Shown here: positions 40,472-53,651 of the stretch, in pieces
Layout: each line of letters starts with the position of its first letter
How positions within the stretch are numbered: the first letter of the stretch is position 1
Assembly (NCBI RefSeq): GCF_003337425.1
Contig: NZ_QPJU01000006.1
Coordinates: 1 to 64,000, forward strand
DNA length: 64,000 nucleotides
Direction of reading: 5' to 3'
DNA from: Extensimonas vulgaris
Lineage (GTDB): Bacteria > Pseudomonadota > Gammaproteobacteria > Burkholderiales > Burkholderiaceae_C
The notes under the pieces: generated by a model
Database searches by the model: none
What the model saw: only the letters and a program-made list of their open reading frames with translations
Told to the model about the DNA's origin: nothing
Translations under genes and position numbers: made by a program

Positions 40472-41191
40472 TCAGGGAGCAAGCCAGATGCCGAGCTGCT
40501 GCGCGAGCACCTGCGCGGCTTCTTCCCAGGTGGTGTGCACGCCAATTGTAGAAAGGTCTATGGTGCGCAATTGCGCATAACCACAAGGGTGGATGCGCGT
40601 AAAGGGTTCGAGATCCATCGCCACGTTGAGCGCCACGCCGTGGTAAGTGCAGTGACGGCTGACCTTGATGCCCAGCGCCGCGATCTTGCCCAGACCAGTG
40701 AAATCGGGCGCGGGTGTCTTGCTGCTTTGTTCACTATCGGTTCGCTCGACTCTGCGCGGCCGCTGCGCCAGCATGGCATGCCCCGCCGGATCGGCCAGGC
40801 GCACGTAGATGCCCGGCGCCCCCGCCACGCGGTGGCCGGTCACGCCAAAATGCGCGAGCGTGCGCAGCACGGCCTCTTCGAGACGGTGCACGTATTCCTT
40901 GACGTAGTAGCCCGCGCGCTGCAGGTCGATGAGCGGATAGGCCACCACCTGCCCCGGGCCGTGGAAGGTCACCTGCCCGCCGCGGTTGGTCGCGACCACA
41001 GGGATGTCACCAGGCGCCAAAATGTGCTCTTTTTTTCCCGCTAGCCCTTGCGTATAGACCGCATCGTGCTCACACATAAGGAGCACATCGGGGCTTTGCG
41101 GCGTGCGCGTGGCGGTGTAGTCCTGCATGGCCTGCACGGTGGCCGCGTAGTCCACCCGGCCCAGCATGTGCAACTCGAGCGGTAGGGGCAT
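40472..41191 (-). CDS. lipB: Octanoyltransferase LipB
   Basis: 239-aa transferase moving octanoate from acyl-carrier protein to lipoyl domains. Catalytic residues are K169 (GLGKIAALG) and C203 (HPCGY), with [16 protein letters not shown] as the substrate loop. Relative to E. coli LipB (213 aa) there is a hydrophilic insert at about 140-165 before the catalytic lysine. The stretch coding residues 43-53 ([11 protein letters not shown]) looks like a dispersed repeat, although the residues themselves are conserved in the family. The start is three bases from the ybeD-like stop. Confidence 0.96.
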   Translation of the reverse strand: MPLPLELHMLGRVDYAATVQAMQDYTATRTPQSPDVLLMCEHDAVYTQGLAGKKEHILAPGDIPVVATNRGGQVTFHGPGQVVAYPLIDLQRAGYYVKEYVHRLEEAVLRTLAHFGVTGHRVAGAPGIYVRLADPAGHAMLAQRPRRVERTDSEQSSKTPAPDFTGLGKIAALGIKVSRHCTYHGVALNVAMDLEPFTRIHPCGYAQLRTIDLSTIGVHTTWEEAAQVLAQQLGIWLAP

Positions 41192-41194
41192 GGA

Positions 41195-41461
41195 TCAGAG
41201 CACTATTTGCACCAGAGGGTGCGAAGTCAGCGCGCGGTACAGGTCGTCGAGTTGGTTGCGGCTGGTGGCTGTGATGGTCAGCGTGATGCCGAGGTACTTG
41301 CCCGTGCGGCTGTCGCGCAGGGCCATGCGGCTGGCATCGAACGAAGGGTCGAACCGCTGCGCGAGTTCGGCCACGGCGGCCACGAAAGCGTCGGACTTGG
41401 CGCCCATGACCTTGATGGGGAAGGGCGCGGGGTAGGTCAGCAATGTGTCAGGACGGGCCAT
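41195..41461 (-). CDS. YbeD-like DUF493 protein
   Basis: 88-aa ferredoxin-fold protein. The conserved stretch FPIKVMGAKSDAFVAAV opens it, and GKYLGITLTITATSRNQLDDLYRALTSHP is the family core, with a hydrophobic end VQIVL. It precedes lipB by three bases, the conserved arrangement that suggests an allosteric or accessory role in lipoate metabolism, though no activity is established. ATG 41461 is preferred by length; ATG 41482 would add seven residues. Confidence 0.88.
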   Translation of the reverse strand: MARPDTLLTYPAPFPIKVMGAKSDAFVAAVAELAQRFDPSFDASRMALRDSRTGKYLGITLTITATSRNQLDDLYRALTSHPLVQIVL

Positions 41462-41606
41462 GCTCGGAGGGGTTTGTGGCATGCGCAAGCTTACCGGCAG
41501 TGCAAAATAGGCGCCTGCATGCAGCACAGAGGCAGCAAAAACGGTGCCGCTTGCCCGCCGCGACCACGATCGCTTGGCGCAGCGGCGACCAGTAGCTTGC
41601 GGGTAG

Positions 41607-41637
41607 TTTCCAGAGCCCTCAGGGTTTTACCTATAAT
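41607..41637 (+). promoter_or_regulatory. Probable atp operon promoter
   Basis: A perfect -10 hexamer TATAAT (41632-41637) is preceded by TTTCCA (41607-41612) with 19-bp spacing, longer than ideal. It lies 49 bp before the atpI start in the divergent gap between ybeD and atpI. The match is to sigma-70 consensus; the start site is not demonstrated. Confidence 0.5.
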
Positions 41638-41685
41638 GGGGGGCTTTGTGAATTTCGTCGATCTGTAATCTGGGTGCCATCCAAC

Positions 41686-42159
41686 ATGAAAACAATCGCA
41701 CCCGAAGATGCAGATGAAGCCCAAGAGCAGGACTTCAAGCCCCTGTCGGCCCAAGAAGCCGCGCAGTGGCGCAGCCGCCATCCTCCGGTATCCTTGTGGA
41801 GTTTGGTGGCGGGGCAGGCACTGGTGGGGGGGCTCGTGGCCTTGCTCATCTGGCTGGTAAGCGGCAACGCCCAGGCTGGATGGTCGGCGCTGTATGGCGC
41901 GTTTGCGGTGGTGGCCCCTGGGGCCCTGCTGGCGCGCGGCATATCGCGCCCCTCGGACGGCGGGGCGGCAAGCGCGGTCATGGCGCGGTTCTTCGGCTGG
42001 GAGCTGGCCAAGATCCTCGTCTCGGTCGCCCTGCTGCTGGCTGCGCCCCGGCTGGTGCCGGACTTGAGCTGGCTGGCCCTGCTGCTGGGTATGGTGATCA
42101 CAATGAAAGCGTACTGGGTCGCCCTGTGGGTGCGTCCCGGTGTTCGAGCAACCAATTGA
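41686..42159 (+). CDS. atpI: ATP synthase subunit I
   Basis: 157-aa membrane protein, first of the atp operon. A polar N-terminus of about 40 residues precedes four hydrophobic helices, including SLVAGQALVGGLVALLIWL and FFGWELAKILVSVALLLAAP, the AtpI hallmark region. AtpI is poorly conserved and is thought to help c-ring assembly or Mg/Ca uptake in some bacteria; it is not essential. ATG 41686 was chosen over a GTG at 41674. atpB begins 21 bp later. Confidence 0.85.
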   Translation: MKTIAPEDADEAQEQDFKPLSAQEAAQWRSRHPPVSLWSLVAGQALVGGLVALLIWLVSGNAQAGWSALYGAFAVVAPGALLARGISRPSDGGAASAVMARFFGWELAKILVSVALLLAAPRLVPDLSWLALLLGMVITMKAYWVALWVRPGVRATN

Positions 42160-42180
42160 TATCGAGGGAAGAGTCGTCCG

Positions 42181-43397
<1,217 letters not shown>

Positions 43398-43430
43398 TTC
43401 CGTCCAACGCCACTACAGAAAGGTGTTGCC

Positions 43431-43901
43431 GTGAATATCAACGCGACACTGTTCTTTCAGGCCATCGTCTTTTTGATTTTGGTGTGGTTCACGATGAAAT
43501 TCGTGTGGCCACCGATCGCCAAGGCGCTGGATGAAAGAGCACAGAAAATCGCCGATGGTCTCGCTGCCGCCGATCGTGCCAAGTCCGAGTTGAGCGCTGC
43601 GAACCAGCGCGTCGAAAAGGAACTGGCGCAAGCGCGCAACGAGGCTGCCGCGCGCCTGGCGGACGCAGAGCGTCTGGCGCAGTCCATCATCGAACAGGCC
43701 AAAGCGCGTGCCAGCGAAGAGGCCAACAAAATCATCGCTGCGGCGCAGGCCGAGGCCGAGCAGCAGGCGGTGCGTGCGCGCGAGGCTTTGCGCGACCAAG
43801 TGGCCGAACTCGCCATCAAAGGTGCCGAGCAAATCCTGCGCAAAGAAGTCGATGCCAAGGTGCATTCCGACTTGCTGAACCGCTTGAAGACCGAGCTGTA
43901 A
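43431..43901 (+). CDS. atpF: ATP synthase Fo subunit b
   Basis: 156-aa peripheral stalk. One N-terminal membrane helix ([21 protein letters not shown], about residues 8-28) is followed by a long Ala/Glu-rich coiled coil (about 35-150), which dimerises and reaches to F1. The start is GTG 43431, with AAAGG seven bases upstream; no ATG in frame precedes the helix. atpH begins 11 bp beyond the stop. Confidence 0.97.
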   Translation: MNINATLFFQAIVFLILVWFTMKFVWPPIAKALDERAQKIADGLAAADRAKSELSAANQRVEKELAQARNEAAARLADAERLAQSIIEQAKARASEEANKIIAAAQAEAEQQAVRAREALRDQVAELAIKGAEQILRKEVDAKVHSDLLNRLKTEL

Positions 43902-43911
43902 GGGGACACAG

Positions 43912-44451
43912 ATGGCAGAACTCGCCACCATTGCCCGCCCTTACGCCGAGGCCCTGTTCAAGGCCGCCGTCGAGACGGGCGCCGACCTCGATGGCACGGC
44001 CGACTGGGTCGAAGAGCTGGCAGCGATTGCCGCAACGCCGCAAGTGCAGGAAGTCGCTGCGAGCCCCAAGGTCACGGACGACCAGGTGTACGACCTCATC
44101 ACGGGCGTGGCGCGCTCTGCGCTGCCGTCGCTCGCGCAAAATTTTTTGCGCACGCTGATCGCCAATGGACGTCTGGCCGCACTGCCCGAGATCGCCGCAC
44201 AATTCCGTGCCCGCGTGAACGAGCACAAAGGCAGCTCGGATGCCGTCGTCTATAGCGCTTTTCCGCTCGACGAGGCGGCATTGGCCGATTTGCGTCCGGT
44301 GCTCGAAAAGCGTTTCGGGCGCAAGCTGAACCTCAGCGTGCAGCTCGACCCCGCGCTGATCGGCGGCATTCGCGTAGTGGTGGGCGACGAGGTGCTAGAC
44401 ACCTCGGTCAAAGCCCGTCTCGAACAAATGAAAGCGGCCCTCACCGCCTGA
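43912..44451 (+). CDS. atpH: ATP synthase F1 subunit delta
   Basis: 179-aa stator link between b and the top of F1. The N-terminal six-helix bundle starts [19 protein letters not shown]; the C-terminal part has the conserved [36 protein letters not shown] in which the glycine pair GG marks the family. Length equals that of other beta/gamma-proteobacterial delta subunits. The gap to atpA is 41 bp. Confidence 0.97.
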   Translation: MAELATIARPYAEALFKAAVETGADLDGTADWVEELAAIAATPQVQEVAASPKVTDDQVYDLITGVARSALPSLAQNFLRTLIANGRLAALPEIAAQFRARVNEHKGSSDAVVYSAFPLDEAALADLRPVLEKRFGRKLNLSVQLDPALIGGIRVVVGDEVLDTSVKARLEQMKAALTA

Positions 44452-44492
44452 AGTGCGGTGGGCTTTAGGCTCAACCAAGGAAGGAAAGAGTG

Positions 44493-46046
<1,554 letters not shown>

Positions 46047-46115
46047 GACCTTAAACCTTGTGGGGCGCAGCAGTAGCGAGGCGCACGCTCCGTCCCCAAC
46101 CAACGAGGAACTGAT

Positions 46116-46982
46116 ATGGCAGTAGGCAAGGAAATACGCAGCAAGATCCAATCGGTGGAAAACACCAAGAAGATCACCAAGGCCATGGAAATGGTGGCTG
46201 CATCCAAGATGCGCAAAGCGCAGGATCGGATGCGCGCCGCCCGTCCCTACAGCGAAAAAATCCGCAACATCGCCGCGAATTTGAGCCAAGCGAACCCCGA
46301 ATACGTGCACCCTTTCATGAGGGTCAACGACGTGAAGGCGGCCGGCATGATCGTCGTCACGACCGACAAGGGTCTGTGCGGCGGCATGAACACCAACGTG
46401 TTGCGCGCCATCACGGCCAAGTTGCGCGAGCTGCAAGGCGCTGGCGTGGACGTACAGACCGTGGCGATAGGGAACAAGGGCCTGGGTTTTTTGAACCGCA
46501 TCGGCGCCAAGGTGGTTTCGCACGTGACGGGTTTGGGCGACACGCCGCACCTCGACAAGCTCATCGGCCCCGTCAAGGTGCTGCTCGATGCGTATGCCGA
46601 GGGCAAGATCAACGCGGTCTACCTCTGCTACACCAAGTTCATCAACACGATGAAGCAGGAATCGATGGTGGAGCAATTGTTGCCGCTGTCGTCTGCGCAA
46701 CTGGCGCAAGGCAGTACCGCGCACAGCTGGGATTACCTCTATGAACCCGATCCGCAGAGCGTGATCGACGAGTTGCTGCTGCGCTACGTCGAATCCCTGA
46801 TCTACCAATCCGTGGCCGAAAACATGGCGTCCGAGCAGTCGGCGCGCATGGTGGCCATGAAGGCAGCGACCGACAACGCAGGCAATGTGATTGCCGAGCT
46901 GAAGCTGGTTTACAACAAGACACGCCAGGCCGCGATCACGAAAGAACTTTCGGAAATCGTCGCAGGTGCCGCCGCAGTCTGA
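46116..46982 (+). CDS. atpG: ATP synthase F1 subunit gamma
   Basis: 288-aa central rotor shaft. The N-terminal helix begins [20 protein letters not shown] and [17 protein letters not shown]; the C-terminal helix has [18 protein letters not shown] and [19 protein letters not shown], the two forming the antiparallel coiled coil inside alpha3beta3. ATG 46116 has GAGGAA upstream. The core domain holds [13 protein letters not shown]. Confidence 0.98.
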   Translation: MAVGKEIRSKIQSVENTKKITKAMEMVAASKMRKAQDRMRAARPYSEKIRNIAANLSQANPEYVHPFMRVNDVKAAGMIVVTTDKGLCGGMNTNVLRAITAKLRELQGAGVDVQTVAIGNKGLGFLNRIGAKVVSHVTGLGDTPHLDKLIGPVKVLLDAYAEGKINAVYLCYTKFINTMKQESMVEQLLPLSSAQLAQGSTAHSWDYLYEPDPQSVIDELLLRYVESLIYQSVAENMASEQSARMVAMKAATDNAGNVIAELKLVYNKTRQAAITKELSEIVAGAAAV

Positions 46983-48449
<1,467 letters not shown>

Positions 48450-48522
48450 GCGGCCGTGGACAGGCTAAACCAACCCTGCCTGTCCCTGTCCGACTAACCC
48501 CTTAGCTTTTGCAGGAGCAATG

Positions 48523-48939
48523 ATGAACACCATCCACGTCGACGTGGTCAGTGCGGAAGAATCCATTTTTGCCGGTGAAGCGCGCTTCGTCGCTTTGCCC
48601 GGCGAGATGGGCGAGTTGGGTATTTACCCGCGCCACACGCCGCTGATCACGCGCATCAAACCCGGCTCGGTGCGCATCGAGATGGCCAACGGTGAGGAAG
48701 AGTTCGTTTTCGTGGCGGGCGGCATTCTCGAAGTGCAGCCTGATTGCGTCACCGTGCTCTCCGACACCGCCATCCGCGGCAGGGATTTGGACGAAGAAAA
48801 AGCCAACGAAGCGCGGCGCGCCGCCGAAGAAGCGCTCAAGAACGCCAAGAGCGAGATCGATCTGGCAAAAGCGCAGGCCGAGCTCGCCATCATGGCGGCG
48901 CAGCTCGCCGCATTGCGCAAGTACCGCCAGAAAAAGTAA
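48523..48939 (+). CDS. atpC: ATP synthase F1 subunit epsilon
   Basis: 138-aa beta-sandwich plus helical hairpin that inhibits ATP hydrolysis. The N-terminal domain has [19 protein letters not shown] and [18 protein letters not shown]; the C-terminal helices (about 90-138) are basic and Ala-rich. Two adjacent ATGs exist (48520 and 48523); the second has GGAG at five-base spacing and is preferred. It ends the operon; a strong terminator follows at 48977. Confidence 0.97.
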   Translation: MNTIHVDVVSAEESIFAGEARFVALPGEMGELGIYPRHTPLITRIKPGSVRIEMANGEEEFVFVAGGILEVQPDCVTVLSDTAIRGRDLDEEKANEARRAAEEALKNAKSEIDLAKAQAELAIMAAQLAALRKYRQKK

Positions 48940-48976
48940 AAAGAGCGCACGCCACCGCGTGTGCGTTGCGCGATTG

Positions 48977-49002
48977 AAAAGCCCGGCGTGTTCCGGGCTT
49001 TT
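48977..49002 (+). terminator. Intrinsic terminator of the atp operon
   Basis: AAAAGCCCGG (48977-48986), loop CGTGTT, CCGGGCTTTT (48993-49002), continuing in T. A perfect 10-bp stem with A and T tracts on both sides, 38 bp after the atpC stop. The flanking tracts make it potentially bidirectional. Confidence 0.9.
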
Positions 49003-49035
49003 TGGTCGATGCTGCACATAGGCGCGGTCGTTCCT

Positions 49036-49464
49036 ATGGCGAGCATCCATATCACCGACATCGAAGCCGCGATCAACCATTGGCGGGTGCGTGCCCCGGC
49101 GGGCGAGGATGGAGCGCTTGCGCCGCAAACGCGCGCCTTGGCCGAGGTGTATGCGGGCATGGTGTATCGCCACGCAGAGGAGGTCGATGAGTGCGCGCTG
49201 TCGCCGCAGGCACACGCCGCGTGGCTGCAGTGGTATGCGAGCACGCCCGATACTCCCTGCATTGCGATTTGCTCCACCAGCCAGGGCGATGCCGTATGCA
49301 AAGGCTGCGGGCGCACGTTCGCGGAGGTGCAGCGCTGGCCCGAAATGGGAGCCGTGGAAAAGCGCGCCGTCTGGCGGCGCATCACGCGCGAGCACACGGC
49401 CTGGCGCTTCAACCGCTACGCCGAACGCGCTGCAGAAAACCGCAGCGGCCCGACAGGCTGCTAG
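49036..49464 (+). CDS. DUF3717/DUF1289 protein
   Basis: 142 aa in two parts. The N-terminal part begins HITDIEAAINHWR, as in DUF3717 proteins. The C-terminal part has the DUF1289 cysteine pattern TPCIAIC, then CKGCGRTFAEVQRW and AVWRRI, probably a small metal-binding knuckle. ATG 49036 opens the conserved block; an ATG at 49009 is possible. No function is established for either family. It follows the atp terminator and precedes a membrane protein gene by 15 bp. Confidence 0.75.
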   Translation: MASIHITDIEAAINHWRVRAPAGEDGALAPQTRALAEVYAGMVYRHAEEVDECALSPQAHAAWLQWYASTPDTPCIAICSTSQGDAVCKGCGRTFAEVQRWPEMGAVEKRAVWRRITREHTAWRFNRYAERAAENRSGPTGC

Positions 49465-49479
49465 TGGTATTCTGAAGCC

Positions 49480-49833
49480 ATGAAACTACTTCTTCAATGG
49501 ATACTCAGCGCGGTCGCGCTGCTGTGTGTGGCCTACCTTTACAGCGGCGTGCAGGTGCAGAGCTTTGGTGCAGCCTTGATCGCGTCGCTCGTGATCGGTC
49601 TGTTCAACGTGGTGTTGCGCCCCATCCTGGTGTTGTTGACGCTGCCCGTGACGGTGCTCACGCTGGGGCTGTTTTTGTTCGTCATCAACGCGCTGCTGTT
49701 CTGGGCCGCAGCCTCCATCCTCGAAGGCTTTCACGTGAACGGCTTTGGCGCGGCGCTGTGGGGGTCGCTTTTGTATTCGCTGCTCGGGCTCGTGATCGAC
49801 TCAGCGCTGGGCGGCTTGTTCCTTCGCAAGTAG
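49480..49833 (+). CDS. Small four-helix membrane protein, phage holin 4 superfamily (PF04020-like)
   Basis: 117 aa with four hydrophobic spans. The patterns GLFNVVLRPILVLLTLPVTVLTLG and FVINALLFWAAASIL are typical of the 'mycobacterial 4-TMS phage holin' family, which is widespread in bacterial chromosomes and not evidence of a prophage. Function unknown. Its last 33 bp overlap the 3' end of the convergent M48 protease gene. Confidence 0.85.
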   Translation: MKLLLQWILSAVALLCVAYLYSGVQVQSFGAALIASLVIGLFNVVLRPILVLLTLPVTVLTLGLFLFVINALLFWAAASILEGFHVNGFGAALWGSLLYSLLGLVIDSALGGLFLRK

Positions 49834-51354
49834 CTGCACGGCGCGCAGGCGCGCGTCGATGATCGATGCCTCGATGTAATCGACATTCGCGCCGCCCTTG
49901 CGCGCGAGGTTCTGCGCGGCCTTGAGGCGATCGACTGCCGCCGCGTAGTCGTAGTGCGCGACGAAGGATTCGGCTTCGGCGCGTATCGCCCGCAGCGCTT
50001 GGCCTTGCACCTGCCAAGCGCTGGCAAGCAGTTGCCACGCCGTCGCGTCGCGCGCATGCGTGGTGACCCAGGTCTGCAGAGTCTCGGCCACTTCGGCGGC
50101 GTCGGCCACGCGACCGCTGCGCAGCAGGGCTTGCGCGCGCAGCAGCATCTCCGGGCGGGGATGGGGCGAACGCTCTTTGGCCGGCAGGCGTTGCAGGGCG
50201 GCTTGTGCGTCGCCCGCGGCGAGCTCTATTTCGGTCGCCAGCAGTTGCGCCTGGCGCAGCGCTCCCGCGTCGCTGCGCACGGCGTCGGCGAGCTGCCTGG
50301 CGCTTGCGCGTGCGCCGTCGAAGTCGCGCAGCTGGCTGCTCGCGAGCGCCGTGGCGTAGAGGGCCGCGGCGCGGCGCGCGAGCGGCAGGGTCGCAAAGCC
50401 GGGGTTCTTGGGTTCGGCCACGCGTTGGCGCAGCGCATCGACGCCGGGATTGGCGAGCACGCGTGCGCGCGCCGAGAGCATGGCGTGCTCGGTCGTGGGC
50501 GGCGGCACGAAAAAGGCCAGGCCGGTGGATTGCAGGCGTGCCTGCATGTCGGCGATGCGCTCGGTGGTCAGCGGGTGCGTGCGCAGGTAGGGCCAGGCGC
50601 CGTTGTCGTTGAGGCGGTTGGCTTGCTGCAGCTTGTCGAACATGCTCACGAAGCCTTGGGGCGCAAAGCCTGCGGGTTGCATCAGCGTGTAGCCCATGCG
50701 GTCGGCTTCGCGCTCCATGTCGCGCGAGAAGTTGAGCTGGTTTTGCACCGCGAGCGCCTGCCCGCCCAGAACCAGCGCCTGCGTGGCGTCGGGGCTGCGC
50801 GAAGCTGCGAGCGCCCCCAGTACCATCGCGGCGATCACGAGCGGCGTCTGCTGGCCCTGCTGCGTGATCAGGCGCGAGATGTGGCGCTGCGTGATGTGGC
50901 TGGTTTCGTGTGCCAAGACGGAGGCGAGCTCGTCGCGTGAGGTCACGACGCCGATCAGGCCGAACTGCACGCCCATGTAGCCGCCGGGCAGCGCAAACGC
51001 ATTCACGGTACGGTCGCGGATCAGAAGCACCTCCCAGGCGAAGGGCGCGTCGATTTCGGGTGTGAGCTCGCCGAGTTTGCGTGCCGCGGCGAGGAGTTCG
51101 TCCCAGATGCCCTGCACGTATTCGGCGAGCGGTGGGTCGTCGACGTAGGAGGGGTCGCGATAGATGTCGCGCGCAATCATGTCGCCGAGCTGGCGCTCCT
51201 CGGCCACGGTGATGTCGCCGCCCTCGCCGAGCGCGGGCAGGCGCGTCTGCGCAGAGGTGGACGGCGGCAGGGAGACTCCGGTAGCTACAATAAGAGAAGC
51301 TGCTAGCGCTTTATTGATAAGGGCTAGGCGCCAATTTCGCTTGAAATATCGCAT
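49801..51354 (-). CDS. M48 family metalloprotease with TPR-like C-terminus, BepA-like
   Basis: 517-aa periplasmic zinc protease. The zinc site is H149-E150-x2-H153 ([12 protein letters not shown]) with the third ligand E214 in [14 protein letters not shown]. The C-terminal half (about 310-517) is Ala/Leu-rich helical repeats, as in BepA, which clears stalled LptD and BAM substrates at the outer membrane. The N-terminal signal peptide ([20 protein letters not shown] onward, cleavage near SAQ at about 36) is in part encoded by a dispersed repeat (51296-51340). ATG 51354 is the first methionine. The 3' end overlaps a small membrane-protein gene. Confidence 0.9.
   Translation of the reverse strand: MRYFKRNWRLALINKALAASLIVATGVSLPPSTSAQTRLPALGEGGDITVAEERQLGDMIARDIYRDPSYVDDPPLAEYVQGIWDELLAAARKLGELTPEIDAPFAWEVLLIRDRTVNAFALPGGYMGVQFGLIGVVTSRDELASVLAHETSHITQRHISRLITQQGQQTPLVIAAMVLGALAASRSPDATQALVLGGQALAVQNQLNFSRDMEREADRMGYTLMQPAGFAPQGFVSMFDKLQQANRLNDNGAWPYLRTHPLTTERIADMQARLQSTGLAFFVPPPTTEHAMLSARARVLANPGVDALRQRVAEPKNPGFATLPLARRAAALYATALASSQLRDFDGARASARQLADAVRSDAGALRQAQLLATEIELAAGDAQAALQRLPAKERSPHPRPEMLLRAQALLRSGRVADAAEVAETLQTWVTTHARDATAWQLLASAWQVQGQALRAIRAEAESFVAHYDYAAAVDRLKAAQNLARKGGANVDYIEASIIDARLRAVQLLAKEQAAQR
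51296..51340 (+). repeat. Short dispersed repeat within the M48 protease signal peptide
   Basis: On the plus strand it reads AAGCTGCTAGCGCTTTATTG, then ATAAGGGCTAGGCGCC. This is the complementary strand of codons 5-20 of the protease. Alignment to the 38484 copy is gap-free through the AAGGGCTAG core. Confidence 0.75.
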
Positions 51355-51423
51355 AGAGTTCGGGGCGCACCCGCAGAGTTGGCTGGCTGCTCGTATGATG
51401 CCAGCCCACGACGCTGCATTGCC

Positions 51424-51924
51424 ATGACCTCATCGATTTCCCCATTGACCCATTTCGACGCCCAGGGCCAGGCCCACATGGTCGATGTCGCGGCCAAGCC
51501 CGCGACGCACCGCATCGCCGTGGCCGGCGGGCGCATCCAGATGTTGCCCGAAACGCTTGCGCTGATCGAATCGGGCAGCGCGAAAAAAGGCGACGTGCTG
51601 GGCATTGCGCGCATCGCGGGCATCCAGGCCGCGAAGAAGACGAGCGAGCTGATCCCGCTGTGCCATCCGCTGCCGCTCACGCGCGTTGCTATCGACTTCG
51701 AAGCTGCCAGCGCTCATGTGGCGGGCGCTATCGGCATATTTTGCTCTGCAACCGTGGAAACCGTGGGCCCCACGGGCGTGGAGATGGAGGCGCTCACCGC
51801 GGTGCAGGTGGCGCTGCTCACGATCTACGACATGTGCAAGGCCGTCGATCGCGGCATGACGATCACCGACGTGCGCGTGCTCGAAAAGCACGGCGGCAAG
51901 TCGGGCAGCTTCGTCGCGCGCTGA
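51424..51924 (+). CDS. moaC: Cyclic pyranopterin monophosphate synthase MoaC
   Basis: 166-aa enzyme completing the first step of molybdenum cofactor synthesis after MoaA. The family blocks are [39 protein letters not shown] with catalytic lysines and histidine, and [32 protein letters not shown] 51424 is preferred; the frame opens 15 codons earlier. A variable loop before the VETVGPTG strand is encoded by a repeat-like sequence. It shows that the cell makes the cofactor needed by the Mo hydroxylase at 2.5-5.2 kb. No moaA/moaE neighbours. Confidence 0.96.
   Translation: MTSSISPLTHFDAQGQAHMVDVAAKPATHRIAVAGGRIQMLPETLALIESGSAKKGDVLGIARIAGIQAAKKTSELIPLCHPLPLTRVAIDFEAASAHVAGAIGIFCSATVETVGPTGVEMEALTAVQVALLTIYDMCKAVDRGMTITDVRVLEKHGGKSGSFVAR
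51699..51744 (+). repeat. Repeat-like segment inside moaC
   Basis: Reads GAAGCTGCCAGCGCTCATGT, then GGCGGGCGCTATCGGC. It follows the spacing of the dispersed family (GCTGCxAGCGCT, 13-nt step, GGGCGCTA) but is more diverged. It encodes the variable [12 protein letters not shown] loop of MoaC. Confidence 0.4.
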
Positions 51925-51944
51925 AGCGCGGATGCAGATAACTC

Positions 51945-53366
51945 TCAACCGTCCTGGCGCCCGTAGCGGTCTTCGAGGCGCACGATGTCGTCCTCGCCGA
52001 GGTAGCTGCCGGACTGCACCTCGATCATCTCCAGATCGGTCTTGCCCGGGTTGCGCAGCCGGTGCACTTCGCCGATTGGGATGTAGGTGGACTGGTTCTC
52101 GGTGAGCAAAAAGCTCTCCTTGCCGCGCGTGACCTCTGCCGTGCCTTTGACGACGATCCAGTGCTCGGCGCGATGGTGGTGCAGCTGCAGGCTCAGGGCG
52201 GCGCCGGGGCGCACCATGATGCGCTTGACCTGAAAGCGCTCGCCCGCGTCCACGCTGTCGTACCAGCCCCAGGGGCGCGCCACCTTGCGGTGCTGCGCGG
52301 CCTGCGGCGTCTCCTGCGCTTCGAGCTGCGCGACCACGCTCTTGACTTGCTCGGCGTGGCTGCGCTCCATGACCAGCACGGCGTCAGGCGTGTCGATGAT
52401 CAAGAGGTCTTGCGTGCCCAGCGCCACCACGGGGCGGTGCGGCGCGTGGATGTAGGTGCCCTGCGCCTGCACTGCAAGGCCCGCGCCGACGATGCGGTTG
52501 CCCTGCGCGTCGGCGGGCGTGAGCTCGGCCACCGCGTTCCAGCTGCCCACGTCGCTCCAGCGCCCGTGAAAAGGCACGACGGCGACGTTCTGGCAATGCT
52601 CCATCACGGCGTAGTCGATGCTTTCGGCGCGACAGGCGCGAAAGGCGGCAGGCTCGGGGCGGATGAAGACCTCGTCCTGCGTGGCGCCCGCCATGGCGCG
52701 GCGGCAGCTCTCGAGGATGTCGGGGGCGTGCGCCTGCAGCGCGGCCAGCAGCACGTCGGCGCGGCACAGAAAGATGCCCGCGTTCCAGAGCACGTCGCCC
52801 TGCAGCAGCAGCGCCTGGGCGCGCGCGGCGTCGGGTTTTTCGATGAAGCGTGCCACCGCGTAGCTGCCGTCGCCGCGCGCCGCGCCTTGCTCGATGTAGC
52901 CGTAGGCCGTGCTCGGAAAGCTCGGGTGCACGCCGAAGGTGACGATGGCGCCGCTGTGCGCGGCCGCGCTCGCCTGCTGCACCATCGCCGCGAAGGCCGC
53001 AGCGTCGGGGATGTGGTGGTCGGCCGGGCAAAACAGCAGCAGCTCGTGCGCGGGCGCCCGCAAGGCGGCGAGCGCCATCGCCGCAGCGGTGTTGCGGCCC
53101 ACGGGTTCGAGAATGACCTCGCCGCGCAGGCCCGCGGCCTGGAGCGCGTCGAGCACGAGAAAGCGGTGCTCTTCCGCCGCCACGCAGACGGCGCGCGGCC
53201 CGGCCGCCGCGTCGCCCGCGGGCTGCAACAGCTTGAGCCGCGCCAGCGTGAGCTGCAGCAGGCTTTGGCCGTCGATCAGGGGGACGAATTGCTTGGGCAG
53301 GGCCTTGCGGCTGAGCGGCCACAGGCGCGTGCCCGAGCCACCACACAGAACCACGGGGCAGATCAT
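51945..53366 (-). CDS. Mannose-1-phosphate guanylyltransferase / mannose-6-phosphate isomerase
   Basis: 473-aa bifunctional enzyme (ManC/AlgA/RfbM type) making GDP-mannose for surface polysaccharide. The nucleotidyltransferase has GGSGTRLWPLSR (9-20) with K25 in LPKQF, and the FIEKPD motif about residue 175. The C-terminal type II isomerase cupin starts around RPWGWYDS and has PGAALSLQLHHHRAEHWIVVKG with metal histidines. ATG 53366 opens the conserved MICPVVLCGG. No other polysaccharide genes are adjacent. It converges on moaC with 20 bp between stops. Confidence 0.93.
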   Translation of the reverse strand: MICPVVLCGGSGTRLWPLSRKALPKQFVPLIDGQSLLQLTLARLKLLQPAGDAAAGPRAVCVAAEEHRFLVLDALQAAGLRGEVILEPVGRNTAAAMALAALRAPAHELLLFCPADHHIPDAAAFAAMVQQASAAAHSGAIVTFGVHPSFPSTAYGYIEQGAARGDGSYAVARFIEKPDAARAQALLLQGDVLWNAGIFLCRADVLLAALQAHAPDILESCRRAMAGATQDEVFIRPEPAAFRACRAESIDYAVMEHCQNVAVVPFHGRWSDVGSWNAVAELTPADAQGNRIVGAGLAVQAQGTYIHAPHRPVVALGTQDLLIIDTPDAVLVMERSHAEQVKSVVAQLEAQETPQAAQHRKVARPWGWYDSVDAGERFQVKRIMVRPGAALSLQLHHHRAEHWIVVKGTAEVTRGKESFLLTENQSTYIPIGEVHRLRNPGKTDLEMIEVQSGSYLGEDDIVRLEDRYGRQDG

Positions 53367-53651
53367 GAAAAGGCGCTCCGAAAATCGAAGGCGCGATTTT
53401 CGCAGAGAGGCCCAAACCGGAAACAAACCCCCGACGCCTCGTGCGCGGTGCATGGGGTGGCGCGCTGGGCGTTCGCGGGCGCCACAGGTCAGGCGCGGAC
53501 GCCGAGCAGCGCGCCCAGCGGCACCGCGGGTGTGGTTGTGCACGCTACGATTGGCGCACTGTTTGCCTGGTGCGGCATTTGGCTTGCGAAACCTAGCTCC
53601 TGCCAGTGCCCTGCGCCTGGTATTTTTTGCATTTTTTCTGAGGGACAAGCC

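Noticed and set aside
49480-49833. Holin-like protein as a sign of a prophage
   Set aside because: This small membrane family is common on chromosomes, and no phage structural, integrase or lysis gene is nearby.
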